A DNA stretch of 64,000 bases. It comes from Yersinia enterocolitica (GTDB taxonomy: Bacteria > Pseudomonadota > Gammaproteobacteria > Enterobacterales > Enterobacteriaceae). The DNA is taken from positions 1-64,000 of the forward strand of contig NBTC02000002.1 in the NCBI GenBank assembly GCA_002082245.2. The letters run 5' to 3'. Shown here piece after piece: positions 43,156 to 53,361 of this stretch (the first letter of the stretch is position 1; each line of letters begins with the position of its first letter). The notes below the pieces were generated by a model, which searched no databases, was not told the DNA's origin, and worked only from the letters and a program-made list of their open reading frames with translations. A program made the translations under genes and the position numbers.

Positions 43156-43893
43156 ATGTGGAAATGGTTTCATCAATTCGCTAAACCCGAGCGGCTCTAT
43201 ACGCTGTGTGGTCGGTTTGTCCCGTGGCTGGGTATTGCCGCTGTGGTCTGTTTGATGGTGGGCTGGGTGTGGGGATTTGGTTTCGCCCCCTCTGATTATC
43301 AGCAAGGCAACAGTTTCCGTATCATTTACTTGCATGTCCCGGCGGCGATCTGGTCGATGGGGATCTATATGTCGATGGCGATTGCGGCACTTGTCGGCCT
43401 GGTCTGGCAAATGAAAATGTCTGATAACGTCGTCGCCGCCATGGCGCCGGTCGGCGCGGTGTTTACCTTTATTGCCTTGGTCACCGGTTCTACTTGGGGT
43501 AAACCGATGTGGGGAACCTGGTGGATTTGGGATGCGCGATTGACCTCTGAGTTAGTGTTGCTATTCCTCTATCTTGGCGTGATTGCGCTGTATAACGCAT
43601 TTGACGACCGCAAGTTGGCTGGGCGGGCTGCGGGTATTTTGGTGCTGGTCGGTGTGGTCAATATTCCAATCATTCATTTCTCCGTGGTGTGGTGGAACAC
43701 CTTGCATCAAGGTTCCACCAACATGCAGCAAAGCATTGATCCAAGTATGCGTTCGCCGTTGCGTTGGGCGATTTTTGGCTATTTGTTGTGCTTTATTACT
43801 CTGACATTAATGCGCCTGCGCAACTTGATTTTGCAGCAAGAGCGCCATCGCCCTTGGGTAAGCGCCTTATTGCGTAAGGAGCCACGTCTATGA
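43156..43893 (+). CDS. ccmC: Heme export protein CcmC
   Basis: CcmC is a 245-residue membrane protein that attaches heme to CcmE. It has six helices and the Trp-rich periplasmic motif (TWGKPMWGTWWIWDARLT), plus conserved His in IYLHVPAAIW and NTLHQGST, which bind heme. The ATG at 43156 overlaps no upstream gene. The stop overlaps the ccmD start by four bases. Confidence 0.92.
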   Translation: MWKWFHQFAKPERLYTLCGRFVPWLGIAAVVCLMVGWVWGFGFAPSDYQQGNSFRIIYLHVPAAIWSMGIYMSMAIAALVGLVWQMKMSDNVVAAMAPVGAVFTFIALVTGSTWGKPMWGTWWIWDARLTSELVLLFLYLGVIALYNAFDDRKLAGRAAGILVLVGVVNIPIIHFSVVWWNTLHQGSTNMQQSIDPSMRSPLRWAIFGYLLCFITLTLMRLRNLILQQERHRPWVSALLRKEPRL

Positions 43894-44123
43894 ATCCGGC
43901 CTTTAACTCTTGGGCGGCATTTTTCGCCATGGGCGGCTATGCCTTTTATGTCTGGCTGGCGGCGGCGGTTACTTTGCTGTCTCTGCTTAGTTTGTGGGGA
44001 CATACGCTGTGGCAGCACAAACAATTATTAGCGGATATTCAGCGTCGTCAGGCGCGGGAGCTGCGCATTCGGCAGGCAAATCAGACTCAGCATTCCGCCC
44101 GTTCGCAGGAGAAACAGCAGTGA
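43890..44123 (+). CDS. ccmD: Heme export protein CcmD
   Basis: This 77-residue small membrane protein has one helix ([20 protein letters not shown]) and a basic cytosolic tail ([14 protein letters not shown]), typical of CcmD, which helps release holo-CcmE. It overlaps ccmC by four bases and ccmE by four bases (GTGA). Confidence 0.88.
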   Translation: MNPAFNSWAAFFAMGGYAFYVWLAAAVTLLSLLSLWGHTLWQHKQLLADIQRRQARELRIRQANQTQHSARSQEKQQ

Positions 44124-44614
44124 ACCCACGTAGAAAAAGTCGGCTCTATCTGGCGATGGTGGTTTTGATCGGTATCGGTCTGACCACCACTCTGGTGTTG
44201 TACGCACTGCGTGCCAATATCGATCTGTTCTATACCCCTGGCGAAATCTTGCAGGGTAAAGGGGAGCGCCACGAGAAGCCGGAAATAGGTCAGCGTTTAC
44301 GTATCGGCGGCATGGTGATGCCGGGGTCGGTGAAACGTGATGATAAGACGCTGGAAATGAGTTTCAAGGTTTATGATGCGCGCGGCGCAATCACCGTCAC
44401 TTATACCGGCATTTTACCGGACCTGTTCCGCGAGGGGCAGGGGGTGGTAGCGCAAGGTGTATTCGCTGAGGGCAATAAGGTAAATGCGAAAGAAGTGCTG
44501 GCAAAGCATGATGAAAAATACACACCACCAGAAGTGAAAGAGGCGATGAAGGAAAACCACACCCGCCCAGCGGAGGCTTACAGTAGCACTAAGCGTGAGG
44601 GTAATGCCTCATGA
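44120..44614 (+). CDS. ccmE: Periplasmic heme chaperone CcmE
   Basis: This 164-residue heme chaperone has one N-terminal membrane anchor ([20 protein letters not shown]) and an OB-fold barrel. The His of [14 protein letters not shown] binds heme covalently, and the nearby Tyr is conserved. It starts at the GTG at 44120, overlapping the ccmD stop; longer upstream frames are not supported by family length. It overlaps ccmF by four bases. Confidence 0.92.
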   Translation: MNPRRKSRLYLAMVVLIGIGLTTTLVLYALRANIDLFYTPGEILQGKGERHEKPEIGQRLRIGGMVMPGSVKRDDKTLEMSFKVYDARGAITVTYTGILPDLFREGQGVVAQGVFAEGNKVNAKEVLAKHDEKYTPPEVKEAMKENHTRPAEAYSSTKREGNAS

Positions 44615-46578
44615 TGCCTGAAATGGGGAGTTTTCTGTTATGCCTGGCACTGGCTATCTCGCTATTGCTGAGTTTGTATCCGCAATGGGGCGCTGCGCGT
44701 CAAGATGCCCGTATGATGGCGGTTGGCAGACCCTTGACGTACGGTATGTTCGCTACCATCGCGCTGTCATTTATATGTCTGGTGTATGCGTTTGTGGTGA
44801 ATGATTTCACTGTCTCCTATGTGGCGGCGAACTCAAATTCACACCTGCCAGTTTATTATCGTATTGCGGCGACCTGGGGCGCACATGAGGGATCGCTGCT
44901 GCTGTGGGTGTTGCTGCTAAGTTGCTGGTCGCTGGCCGTTGCGCTCTTTAGCCGTTCAATGCCGGATGATGCGGTAGCCCGAGTGCTGTCGGTGCTGGGG
45001 ATGATTACCGGCGGTTTCCTGCTGTTTATTATTCTGACGTCAAATCCGTTTACCCGCACCTTGCCGGACTTCCCAATTGACGGTAATGATTTAAATCCGT
45101 TGTTGCAGGATGTCGGGTTGATTTTCCATCCGCCACTGCTTTATATGGGTTATGTGGGGTTCTCGGTAGCTTTTGCTTTCGCGATAGCTTCCTTAATGGC
45201 TGGCCGACTTGATAGTGCTTGGGCGCGCTGGTCACGGCCGTGGACTCAAGCGGCATGGGTGTTCCTGACCATGGGGATCGTGCTCGGTTCGGCGTGGGCC
45301 TATTATGAATTAGGCTGGGGCGGCTGGTGGTTCTGGGATCCGGTTGAGAATGCCTCGTTTATGCCTTGGCTGGCAGGTACGGCGTTAATTCACTCACTGG
45401 CGGTGACCGAAAAACGTGGCACATTCAAAGCGTGGACGGTATTGCTGGCGATTACGGCATTCTCTCTATGCCTAATGGGCACCTTCCTGGTGCGTTCCGG
45501 CGTATTGGTTTCGGTACACTCTTTTGCCTCTGATCCGGCTCGTGGCATGTTTATTCTGGCTTATCTGGTGATTGTTATCGGTGGCTCATTGCTACTGTAT
45601 GCAGTTAAAGGTGCACAAGTGCGCAGCCGTACTCAGCATGAGGTGTTCTCACGCGAGACTTTCCTGCTCGGTAATAATGTGCTGCTGATTGCCGCAATGT
45701 TGGTGGTGCTTCTGGGTACTTTGTTGCCATTGGTACACAAGCAACTGGGACTGGGCAGTATTTCAATCGGCGAACCGTTCTTTAATACCATGTTTACCTG
45801 GTTGATGGCCCCAATGGCACTGCTGATGGGGATTGGGCCGTTAGTGCGTTGGCGTCGTGATGAGCCGAGTAAACTCTGGAAACGCCTCAGTGTGGCTCTG
45901 GTCATCACCTTGCTGCTGTCGATATTGATACCCTGGCTGCTGCAAGACACTATTGCCGGTATGACCGTGGTCGGTTTGATGATGTCTATCTGGGTCATTA
46001 TCCTGACATTGATGGAGTTGCATGAGCGAGCAACTCACCGCCATGGTTTTTGGCGTGGTTTAACGCACTTATCTCGCAGTCATTGGGGCATGGTGTTGGG
46101 GCATTTGGGTGTGGCGGTGACGGTGATCGGTATTGCCTTTAGCCAAAATTACAGTGTTGAGCGTGATGTGCGCATGAAGGCTGGTGATAGCATCGATATT
46201 CACGATTATCACTTCGTGTTCCGCGATGTTCACGATATCAAAGGATCGAACTATACCGGCGGTGTTGGCATTATTGATGTCACCCGTCATGGTAAACCTG
46301 AAGCCACCTTACATGCGGAGAAACGTTATTACAGTGTGGCCCGTTCTATGATGACTGAAGCCGCTATTGATGGTGGCTTCAGCCGTGATCTCTACGCCGC
46401 ACTGGGTGAAGAACTGGATGACGGGTCATGGGCGGTGCGCTTGTATTACAAACCCTTTGTCCGCTGGATCTGGTTCGGTGGGGTATTTATGGCTATCGGC
46501 GGCATCTTCTGCATGCTTGATCCGCGCTATCGGATGAGCAAAAAGTTAAAGCGCAGTGCTGCATCGGAGGCTGAATAA
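44611..46578 (+). CDS. ccmF: Cytochrome c heme lyase subunit CcmF
   Basis: This 655-residue membrane protein has about 15 helices. The Trp-rich WWD domain ([20 protein letters not shown]) and conserved His residues ([22 protein letters not shown]) present heme for attachment to apocytochrome c with CcmH and CcmI. The usual length is about 650. It overlaps ccmE and ccmG. Confidence 0.93.
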   Translation: MMPEMGSFLLCLALAISLLLSLYPQWGAARQDARMMAVGRPLTYGMFATIALSFICLVYAFVVNDFTVSYVAANSNSHLPVYYRIAATWGAHEGSLLLWVLLLSCWSLAVALFSRSMPDDAVARVLSVLGMITGGFLLFIILTSNPFTRTLPDFPIDGNDLNPLLQDVGLIFHPPLLYMGYVGFSVAFAFAIASLMAGRLDSAWARWSRPWTQAAWVFLTMGIVLGSAWAYYELGWGGWWFWDPVENASFMPWLAGTALIHSLAVTEKRGTFKAWTVLLAITAFSLCLMGTFLVRSGVLVSVHSFASDPARGMFILAYLVIVIGGSLLLYAVKGAQVRSRTQHEVFSRETFLLGNNVLLIAAMLVVLLGTLLPLVHKQLGLGSISIGEPFFNTMFTWLMAPMALLMGIGPLVRWRRDEPSKLWKRLSVALVITLLLSILIPWLLQDTIAGMTVVGLMMSIWVIILTLMELHERATHRHGFWRGLTHLSRSHWGMVLGHLGVAVTVIGIAFSQNYSVERDVRMKAGDSIDIHDYHFVFRDVHDIKGSNYTGGVGIIDVTRHGKPEATLHAEKRYYSVARSMMTEAAIDGGFSRDLYAALGEELDDGSWAVRLYYKPFVRWIWFGGVFMAIGGIFCMLDPRYRMSKKLKRSAASEAE

Positions 46579-47144
46579 TGAAATCTCACTTTTCATTCAA
46601 TAAGCTGATGTTTATTCCGCTGGTACTGTTTTTACTGCTAGTTGTGGCCTTTTTAGTGCAATTGACTCGCAATGCTAATGGCGAGGATCCGACGATGTTG
46701 GAGTCTGCGCTGATTGGTAAACCGGTGCCAACGTTCAAGCTTGAATCGCTTGAGCAACCGGGGAAAACCTTTGATCAGGCAGTATTACATGATGGTAAGC
46801 CGATGTTACTTAATGTCTGGGCAACCTGGTGTCCGACCTGCCGCGCTGAGCATCAATATCTGAATAAGCTGGCGGCACAAGGCATCCGTGTGGTGGGTTT
46901 GAACTATAAAGATGATCGTGTCAAAGCGGTGCAGTGGCTCAATGCGCTGGGTAATCCTTACGCGCTGAGTTTGTATGATGGTGATGGCATGTTAGGGCTG
47001 GATCTGGGGGTTTATGGTGCGCCGGAAACTTTTCTGATCGACGGGCAGGGAATTATCCGTTATCGCCATGCCGGTGATCTGAACGATCGCGTCTGGCTGC
47101 AAGAAATTCTGCCGTTGTATAAGAAGTATCAGGGGGGCGCATGA
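46578..47144 (+). CDS. ccmG: Thiol:disulfide oxidoreductase CcmG (DsbE)
   Basis: This 188-residue membrane-anchored thioredoxin-like protein keeps the CXXCH cysteines of apocytochrome reduced. The active site is WATWCPTCRAEH, the cis-Pro region is YGAPETFLID, and one N-terminal helix is present. It overlaps both neighbours. Confidence 0.92.
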   Translation: MKSHFSFNKLMFIPLVLFLLLVVAFLVQLTRNANGEDPTMLESALIGKPVPTFKLESLEQPGKTFDQAVLHDGKPMLLNVWATWCPTCRAEHQYLNKLAAQGIRVVGLNYKDDRVKAVQWLNALGNPYALSLYDGDGMLGLDLGVYGAPETFLIDGQGIIRYRHAGDLNDRVWLQEILPLYKKYQGGA

Positions 47145-47665
47145 GATTACTAAGCCTGATCTTCGGCCTTATGCTGAGTTGGAGTCTGTTTGCCGCCATC
47201 GATACCTACACCTTTAAATCTGAGGCACAAGAGCAGCAGTATCGTGAACTGACCGAACAACTGCGCTGCCCTAAATGTCAGAACAACAGCATTGCCGACT
47301 CCAATGCGATTATTGCTGCTGATATGCGCGCCAAATTGTATGAACTGATGCAGCAGGGTAATTCCAAACAGCAAGTCATTGACTATATGGTGGCCCGCTA
47401 CGGCAACTTCGTCACTTACGAGCCGCCGGTGACGGCTGCAACGCTGATTCTGTGGGTGGGGCCGGCTCTGTTTGTGCTATTTGGGGCCGTAGTGGTGATA
47501 TTACGTGCACGGCGACGAGTGGAGAAAGAGACCCCACTGTCGGCGCAGGAACAGCAACGGTTACACCATCTGCTCGCCGAACATGCTCGCGGTGTGGAAA
47601 AATCGACGGTGGTGCAACACAGCATCCCGACTAAACACGCGAAGACAAACAGGAAACAACCATAA
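47141..47665 (+). CDS. ccmH: Cytochrome c maturation protein CcmH
   Basis: This 174-residue protein has a signal peptide (SLIFGLMLSWSLFAA), the redox motif LRCPKCQNNSIADSN and a C-terminal helix (ATLILWVGPALFVLFGAVVV). In E. coli CcmH carries a fused CcmI-like TPR domain; here that part is the separate downstream gene, so the two-protein form is present. Confidence 0.9.
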   Translation: MRLLSLIFGLMLSWSLFAAIDTYTFKSEAQEQQYRELTEQLRCPKCQNNSIADSNAIIAADMRAKLYELMQQGNSKQQVIDYMVARYGNFVTYEPPVTAATLILWVGPALFVLFGAVVVILRARRRVEKETPLSAQEQQRLHHLLAEHARGVEKSTVVQHSIPTKHAKTNRKQP

Positions 47666-48885
47666 TGGCTTTTTGGCTGATAGTGATCATTTTGCTGGCG
47701 GTCGCGGGTGCTTTGTTGGTTATACCTGCCATGCGGCAAGACACGGATTCACCGACGACCACCCGGGATGAATTGAACAAGGCTATTTATCAGGATCGGT
47801 TATCTGAACTGGCTGAAGATGAAGCGCAAGGCGTGGTAGAACAGCGACCTGAACTGATTCAGGAACTGCAACAAAACCTGCTGACAGATATCCCCCAACA
47901 ACCGGATGAGGAGATAAGCCCGATTAACCGCTGGGTGTTACTGCCCGGGGTGGTGATACTGGTGGTGGTCGCCGTGGGGTTATACCTAAAAACCGGTGGT
48001 TTGGCTCAGGTGCAGGCATGGCATCAGGTTGTTGCACAAATGCCTGAATTACGTGCCAGAGTTGCCAATGAGCGGGCGGAGCCTTTGAGTATGGAAGAGG
48101 TCGCACGTTTAGGGCTGGGCTTGCGTACTTCTTTGCAGCAAGATATTGCTAACGTCAATGATTGGATGATGCTTGGCCGGGTGGGGATGGCACTGAATAA
48201 TGCCACTACCGCAACCCAAGCTTTTGCTAAAGCTTATCAGCTTGCGCCCGATAATGAAGATGTCAGACTCGGTTATGCTGAGGTGCTGACACGTTCCAAC
48301 GATCCACAAGATAATCAGCTGGCAACTCAGATGTTGCGAACGATGGTTGGACAGGATCATACCAATCTGCGCGCCATGAGTTTATTAGCTTTTAATGCTT
48401 TTGAGCAGGGTGACTTTAAACAAGCCATTGGTGCATGGGAAGTTATGCTAAAATTGCTGCCTGCTGGCGATTCCCGCATAGAAGTGATAAAACGCAGTAT
48501 CCAGCAAGCCAAATCACAGGCTGGGCAGGAAACAGCTACACTGGGAATAGAGGTTTCAATCTCCTCTGATGCCGCTCAGAAATTACCTCAGCAGGGAACC
48601 CTGATTATATCGGTAACCGATGGAGCAAACCCGGTACCGGTTGCCGTCAAACAACTGCCTGTGAGCCGATTCCCGTTATTAGTAACGTTGGATGACAGTA
48701 ATGCAATGATGCCAGAGCGTTTGCTCTCTTCGTTGTCTCAGGTGAAAGTGCGGGCACGTCTCTCGCAAGATGGTACGGCCAATCCGCAATCGGGTGACTG
48801 GTTTGGTGAGAGCAGCGTGCAGAGTTTCGGTGGGACAGCAAAGCCACAAACAATTAATGTACAGATAAACAAACAGATCCCTTAA
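47665..48885 (+). CDS. ccmI: Cytochrome c maturation protein CcmI (TPR apocytochrome chaperone)
   Basis: This 406-residue protein has two N-terminal membrane helices (AFWLIVIILLAVAGALLVIP and WVLLPGVVILVVVAVGLYL) enclosing a cytosolic loop. TPR repeats follow (DWMMLGRVGMALNNATTAT, AFAKAYQLAPDNEDVRLGYA, AFNAFEQGDFKQAIGAWEVM), then a beta-rich C-terminal domain (residues 290-406). The TPR part binds the C-terminus of apocytochrome c. It overlaps ccmH by one base and is the last gene of the operon. Confidence 0.88.
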   Translation: MAFWLIVIILLAVAGALLVIPAMRQDTDSPTTTRDELNKAIYQDRLSELAEDEAQGVVEQRPELIQELQQNLLTDIPQQPDEEISPINRWVLLPGVVILVVVAVGLYLKTGGLAQVQAWHQVVAQMPELRARVANERAEPLSMEEVARLGLGLRTSLQQDIANVNDWMMLGRVGMALNNATTATQAFAKAYQLAPDNEDVRLGYAEVLTRSNDPQDNQLATQMLRTMVGQDHTNLRAMSLLAFNAFEQGDFKQAIGAWEVMLKLLPAGDSRIEVIKRSIQQAKSQAGQETATLGIEVSISSDAAQKLPQQGTLIISVTDGANPVPVAVKQLPVSRFPLLVTLDDSNAMMPERLLSSLSQVKVRARLSQDGTANPQSGDWFGESSVQSFGGTAKPQTINVQINKQIP

Positions 48886-48921
48886 GCGTAAGGGGCTGGA
48901 CAGAATTTCATGGAGAAGATT

Positions 48922-49686
48922 ATGAACTACCGCCTGACTGTGCTGGCTTTTGCCACCGTGCTATTAGTAGGGTGTGCCAGTAGCTCGCCGGATCATATGG
49001 AGCAGGGCCGCTCAGATCCGCTGGAAGGTTTTAACCGGGCAATGTTCAATTTTAACTATGAGGTTCTTGATCCTTACGTGGTGCGCCCGGTAGCCGTAGT
49101 TTGGCGTGATTACGTGCCACAACCTGCACGTAACGGCACAAGTAACTTCCTGAGTAACCTTGAAGAGCCAGCCAGTATGGTCAACAGCTTCTTGGTGGGT
49201 GACCCGTATAATGGCATGAAGCACTTTAACCGCTTCTTCCTGAATACTATTTTGGGCATGGGTGGCTTGATAGATGTGGCGAGTATGGCTAACCCTAAGC
49301 TGGCTAAACAAGTCCCTCACCGCTTTGGCAGTACACTGGGCCATTATAATGTTGGTTACGGCCCGTATGTAGTGTTACCGGGCTATGGCAGCTTCACCAT
49401 TCGTGAGGATGGGGGGAATGCGGCTGATTACGTTTATCCGGTGTTGAGCTATCTCACGTTCTGGATGTCGGCAGGTAAATGGATGGTAGAAGGGATTGAA
49501 ACCCGTGCTCAGCTATTGGATTCCGATGGGTTGCTGCGTAACTCGTCAGATCCTTATCTGATGGTGCGCGATGCCTACTTCCAACGTCATGATTTCCTGG
49601 CGAACGGCGGGCAGTTGAAACCGGAAGTCAATTCGAATGCACAAGCTATTCAGGGTGATTTGGACAGTATCGATTCAGCCAACTGA
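48922..49686 (+). CDS. mlaA: Outer-membrane lipoprotein MlaA (VacJ)
   Basis: MlaA removes misplaced phospholipid from the outer leaflet of the outer membrane and passes it to MlaC. The 254-residue product has a lipoprotein signal with lipobox LLVGC. The conserved core is DPLEGFNRAMFNFNYEVLDPYV, NFLSNLEEPASMVNSFLVG and RFFLNTILGMGGLIDVAS. ATG 48922 has GGAG upstream. A strong terminator follows. It stands apart from mlaFEDCB, as in E. coli, and is next to fadL. Confidence 0.92.
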   Translation: MNYRLTVLAFATVLLVGCASSSPDHMEQGRSDPLEGFNRAMFNFNYEVLDPYVVRPVAVVWRDYVPQPARNGTSNFLSNLEEPASMVNSFLVGDPYNGMKHFNRFFLNTILGMGGLIDVASMANPKLAKQVPHRFGSTLGHYNVGYGPYVVLPGYGSFTIREDGGNAADYVYPVLSYLTFWMSAGKWMVEGIETRAQLLDSDGLLRNSSDPYLMVRDAYFQRHDFLANGGQLKPEVNSNAQAIQGDLDSIDSAN

Positions 49687-49709
49687 TTCTGATACCTGAT
49701 TCGAATAAT

Positions 49710-49735
49710 AAAAAAGCGCCGAAAGGCGCTTTTTT
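49710..49735. terminator. Terminator between convergent mlaA and fadL
   Basis: AAAAAGCGCC-GAAA-GGCGCTTTTTT: a GNRA-looped GC stem with A and T tails, usable on both strands. Confidence 0.9.
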
Positions 49736-49765
49736 ATGGGCAAAGGAATTGCCAGTATCCGCTGA

Positions 49766-51037
49766 TTAGAACGCGTAGTTAAAGTTCACGCCGTACAGCA
49801 GTGCCGTACCTTTAGAGTCGAACTGATAAGTAGTGCCGCCCACTGCCGCTGGTGTTTTTTCAGTAATATGCACGCTTTGGCCATGCATATAGGAAATACC
49901 AACATCCACTGAGGCATCTTTGTTGAAGGCGTAGGTAGTACCCGCACTGATCCAGAAACGGTCTTGGTCTGGAATTGAGATAGTGCGGTTATCTGCCGGA
50001 ACCGGGCTGTCATCGAAGGCAATACCGGTACGGAAGGTCCAATTATCATCGTGATAATAAGTGGTACCCAGCGCGATACGGTAAGCATCATGGAAGCCTT
50101 CATGTTTTTCAAACAGTGTCTGGCCATTAGTGCCGGTTGCTTTCAGTTCTTGGAACTGACTCCAACTGGTGTAGGCCATGCTGTAGTGAATGGCCCACTG
50201 TGGTGCCACTTTGTTATAGCCGGACACTTCCCAGACTTCTGGTAGGTTCAGAGTTAAAGCACCCGGGATCGTATTACCGCCAGTGCCTCTTGGTGGTGGC
50301 AGTTGGTTGCTGAAATCGCCATCAAAGTCGATTTTCACTTTTGAGCGGTAAGTGAAGCTATAACGGTTTTCCTTATCAACTTCATACAGCACGCCCGCAT
50401 TCCAACCATACCCCCACTCTTTACCTTCCATACGGGTAACTTCGGTATTAGCAGGGCGACCCGATAACGGACCAACTTCACCGAGATGGCGTACAATCTT
50501 CGCATCGGCGTACACTGCATTAAAGCCCAGGCCGAAACTGAAGTTTTCATTCAGGCGATACGCGGTACTCAGGTTCAGGTTGGCGGTTTTCAGATCAGTC
50601 TGACCGCCAAGGGAACCCGCAGGATAGTCGTCATTGAATTCAGTAGCCAAACCGTAGTTTGAGGTACCAGAGGCACCAATTGCCCATTGCTCATTCAGTG
50701 GCATAATAAAGTGGATATTTGGGATCCACTCTGAAGGCGCGATGTTATTGGCATCGGTACTTCTGCCTGAAATGGGGGATGTCCCACTAATATTGACGTC
50801 AGGATCAACATAAACAAAGCCGCCAGAGAAAGAAGGGCGGTCGAACAAAGTCATTGCTGCGGGGTTACGGCTACCAACTGATGCGTTGTCGGCAACGGCG
50901 CCTTCACCAGAGAAAGAACGCCCCAATGCAGCGGCTGAATATTCATTCAACTGGAAGCCAGCCGCAGAAACGTTCGACGATATGATTGCCACTGCAGCTG
51001 CCAGAGCTGATCGGGTAAACAGGTTTTTCTGGTTCAT
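49766..51037 (-). CDS. fadL: Long-chain fatty acid outer-membrane transporter FadL
   Basis: This 423-residue outer-membrane beta-barrel imports long-chain fatty acids. The signal peptide ([19 protein letters not shown]) is followed by the N-terminal hatch ([25 protein letters not shown]) and ends in aromatic Phe (YGVNFNYAF). The start is ATG 51037 with GAGG eight bases upstream. Upstream FadR-like palindromes suggest repression when fatty acids are absent. Confidence 0.93.
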   Translation of the reverse strand: MNQKNLFTRSALAAAVAIISSNVSAAGFQLNEYSAAALGRSFSGEGAVADNASVGSRNPAAMTLFDRPSFSGGFVYVDPDVNISGTSPISGRSTDANNIAPSEWIPNIHFIMPLNEQWAIGASGTSNYGLATEFNDDYPAGSLGGQTDLKTANLNLSTAYRLNENFSFGLGFNAVYADAKIVRHLGEVGPLSGRPANTEVTRMEGKEWGYGWNAGVLYEVDKENRYSFTYRSKVKIDFDGDFSNQLPPPRGTGGNTIPGALTLNLPEVWEVSGYNKVAPQWAIHYSMAYTSWSQFQELKATGTNGQTLFEKHEGFHDAYRIALGTTYYHDDNWTFRTGIAFDDSPVPADNRTISIPDQDRFWISAGTTYAFNKDASVDVGISYMHGQSVHITEKTPAAVGGTTYQFDSKGTALLYGVNFNYAF

Positions 51038-51107
51038 GACCAAAACCTCATTGTTTTAATTAATGTTACACACCGTAACAAGAGAATGCGGGATTGTAGG
51101 GTCCGTT

Positions 51108-51155
51108 ATCGGTCAGACAAAGCAGACCAGTGGCTGAAGTATAGGTCCGACCTGT
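51108..51155. promoter_or_regulatory. Two candidate FadR sites upstream of fadL
   Basis: AGGTCCGACCT (51143-51153) is a perfect 5-1-5 palindrome that fits the FadR core GGTCNGACC. TCGGTCAGACA (51109-51119) fits more weakly. E. coli fadL also carries two FadR sites. Binding is inferred from motif and gene. Confidence 0.55.
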
Positions 51156-51456
51156 GTCAGTGTTGCAAGTATGTTTTGGGATTTGTTCAGTTTTGATTGC
51201 AAAAAATAGACGCAGTTAACAAAAAACTCACAATTTAGTATCAATTATTACATTATCAATGAATGAGCATACAATTTGACTGTGACCTTTATCACTTAAT
51301 AAGCCTATAAACAGTAAGTCCTAGTGCCAAGTGACCGACGGTAGTAAAATAATGACAGAGAAAATATTTTTTTTGCGCCATGCCTTTTTGTGCTATTTGC
51401 ACTAACGAATTGGCAATTTGCACCTATTTTGAAATGTCCGTTGAGGAGAATTGAAG

Positions 51457-51753
51457 ATGTCAGATGCAATTAATCGCTGTAGTGCGGAAGAAACTGCTGC
51501 CTGCTGCTGTATAGATGTTGGTACTATAATGGATAATACTGATTGCACGGCCTCTTACAGTTGTGTGTTTGACAACCGTACTGAAGCTGAAGCGATGCTG
51601 AAATCGCTGACCGAAAAAGCGCGTGCTGTTGAGTCAGAACCTTGCTTGATTGAGCATAAATTGGAAGAGAAGGACGGCGGTGTTTGTTTAACCATCGACT
51701 TTACTTTTGCCTGCCAGGCAGAAACCATGATTTTCCAGCTGGGTCTGCGTTAA
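51457..51753 (+). CDS. yfcZ: YfcZ/YiiS family protein (DUF406)
   Basis: This 98-residue soluble protein of unknown function reads EETAACCCIDVGTIMDN, FDNRTEAEAMLKSLTEKARA, then CLTIDFTFACQAETMIFQL. It has a Cys-rich start (CCC). ATG 51457 follows GAGGAG eight bases upstream. In E. coli yfcZ lies between fadL and fadI too. A terminator follows at 51800. Confidence 0.88.
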   Translation: MSDAINRCSAEETAACCCIDVGTIMDNTDCTASYSCVFDNRTEAEAMLKSLTEKARAVESEPCLIEHKLEEKDGGVCLTIDFTFACQAETMIFQLGLR

Positions 51754-51799
51754 TTCATGCCGGTAGTCACCGCAACTCAGGTAAGTTGAACCGATCTCT

Positions 51800-51827
51800 A
51801 ACGCGAAGCCTTTTGCTTCGCGTTTAT
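51800..51827 (+). terminator. Terminator after yfcZ
   Basis: AACGCGAAGC-CTTTT-GCTTCGCGTT followed by TATTTTT; a ten-pair perfect stem. Confidence 0.88.
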
Positions 51828-51987
51828 TTTTGTCTAATTTCCTCTGTAAATTTATTGCGTTAGATTCATCATTCTTCCCCATCCCCAATTCATCTTTCCC
51901 ACGATTTTGTCGCTAAAAGTTGCTCCTGCTCTCACTTTCCTGTTCTGTAGGTTTACCAAATGTAAATTTTTGGTTAAAAATAATTAG

Positions 51988-52004
51988 ATCAGGTCAGACC
52001 TGTT
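51988..52004. promoter_or_regulatory. Candidate FadR operator upstream of fadIJ
   Basis: ATCAGGTCAGACCTGTT contains the palindrome CAGGTC-A-GACCTG and fits the FadR consensus (AnCTGGTCNGACCAGTT) at most positions. It lies 47 bp upstream of the fadI start, where a repressor would block the promoter. Confidence 0.65.
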
Positions 52005-52050
52005 ATTTGTTATGCTTAACTAAAAGCCACTCTATTTATCAGGAGCGTTT

Positions 52051-53361
52051 ATGAGTAAGCCATTACCGCTAGTGACGCGCCAGGGCGATCGCATTGCAAT
52101 CGTCAGCGGCCTGCGGACCCCTTTTGCCAAGCAAGCAACTGCTTATCATGGCGTACCGGCCGTCGACTTAGGCAAAATTGTGGTCAGTGAGTTGCTGGCC
52201 AGAAGTGGCGTTGCTCCTGAGTTAATTGATCAACTCGTATTCGGTCAAGTGGTGCAGATGCCTGAAGCGCCAAATATTGCCCGTGAAATCGTGTTGGGTA
52301 CCGGCATGAGTGTGCATACCGATGCTTACAGTGTCTCACGCGCGTGCGCCACCAGTTTTCAGGCGGTAGCCAATGTGGCAGAAAGTATTATTGCAGGCTC
52401 AGTCACGGTGGCGATAGCCGGTGGTGCCGATTCCTCTTCCGTGCTGCCAATTGGTGTCAGTAAAGCACTGGCGCGAACCTTGGTTGATGTTAATAAAGCG
52501 CGAACCCTCTCCCAGCGCCTGAAGTTGTTCAGCCGCTTAAAGTTACGCGATTTGCTTCCTGTTGCCCCGGCAGTGGCTGAATACTCTACCGGCTTGCGCA
52601 TGGGGGATACCGCAGAGCAGATGGCAAAAACCTATGGTATCAGCCGTGAAGATCAGGATGCTCTGGCGCTACGATCGCACCAAATGGCAGCGATTGCCTG
52701 GCAGCAAGGGTTATTACACGATGAGGTGATGACGGCTTATATCCCGCCTTACCGTGATGCTATTACCGAAGATAACAATATCCGCAAAGATTCCACTATG
52801 GCGCAATATGCCAAGTTACGCCCCGCATTCGATCGCCAACATGGCAGTGTCACGGCGGCCAACAGCACCCCTTTGACGGACGGTGCCGCAGCCGTGATGA
52901 TGATGAGTGAAGCGAAAGCAAAAGAGTTAGGTTTGCAACCGTTGGGTTATCTGCGCAGTTTCGCCTTTTCCGCCATCGATGTCTGGCAAGATATGCTGCT
53001 AGGCCCATCTTATGCCACGCCACTGGCACTAGACCGTGCCGGCATCACGCTGGCTGATTTGACCCTTATCGATATGCATGAAGCATTTGCGGCACAAACA
53101 CTGGCTAACCTGAAAATGTTTGCCAGTGATACTTTCGCGCGTGAAAAATTGGGTCGTAGCCAGGCTATTGGTGAAGTTGATATGAGCAAATTCAACGTAT
53201 TGGGTGGTTCGATTGCCTACGGTCACCCCTTTGCGGCCACAGGCGCCCGGATGATTACCCAAACATTAAATGAATTGCGTCGCCGTGGCGGAGGATTAGG
53301 GCTAACGACGGCATGTGCTGCCGGTGGGTTGGGTGCCGCGATGATTTTGGAGGTGGAGTAA
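52051..53361 (+). CDS. fadI: 3-ketoacyl-CoA thiolase FadI
   Basis: This 436-residue thiolase catalyses the last step of fatty-acid beta-oxidation, cleaving 3-ketoacyl-CoA with CoA. The nucleophilic Cys lies in [13 protein letters not shown]. Other marks are [33 protein letters not shown], the His in [17 protein letters not shown] and the general-base Cys in [12 protein letters not shown]. This is the anaerobic/long-chain FadI form. It overlaps fadJ by one base (TAATG). Confidence 0.93.
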   Translation: MSKPLPLVTRQGDRIAIVSGLRTPFAKQATAYHGVPAVDLGKIVVSELLARSGVAPELIDQLVFGQVVQMPEAPNIAREIVLGTGMSVHTDAYSVSRACATSFQAVANVAESIIAGSVTVAIAGGADSSSVLPIGVSKALARTLVDVNKARTLSQRLKLFSRLKLRDLLPVAPAVAEYSTGLRMGDTAEQMAKTYGISREDQDALALRSHQMAAIAWQQGLLHDEVMTAYIPPYRDAITEDNNIRKDSTMAQYAKLRPAFDRQHGSVTAANSTPLTDGAAAVMMMSEAKAKELGLQPLGYLRSFAFSAIDVWQDMLLGPSYATPLALDRAGITLADLTLIDMHEAFAAQTLANLKMFASDTFAREKLGRSQAIGEVDMSKFNVLGGSIAYGHPFAATGARMITQTLNELRRRGGGLGLTTACAAGGLGAAMILEVE

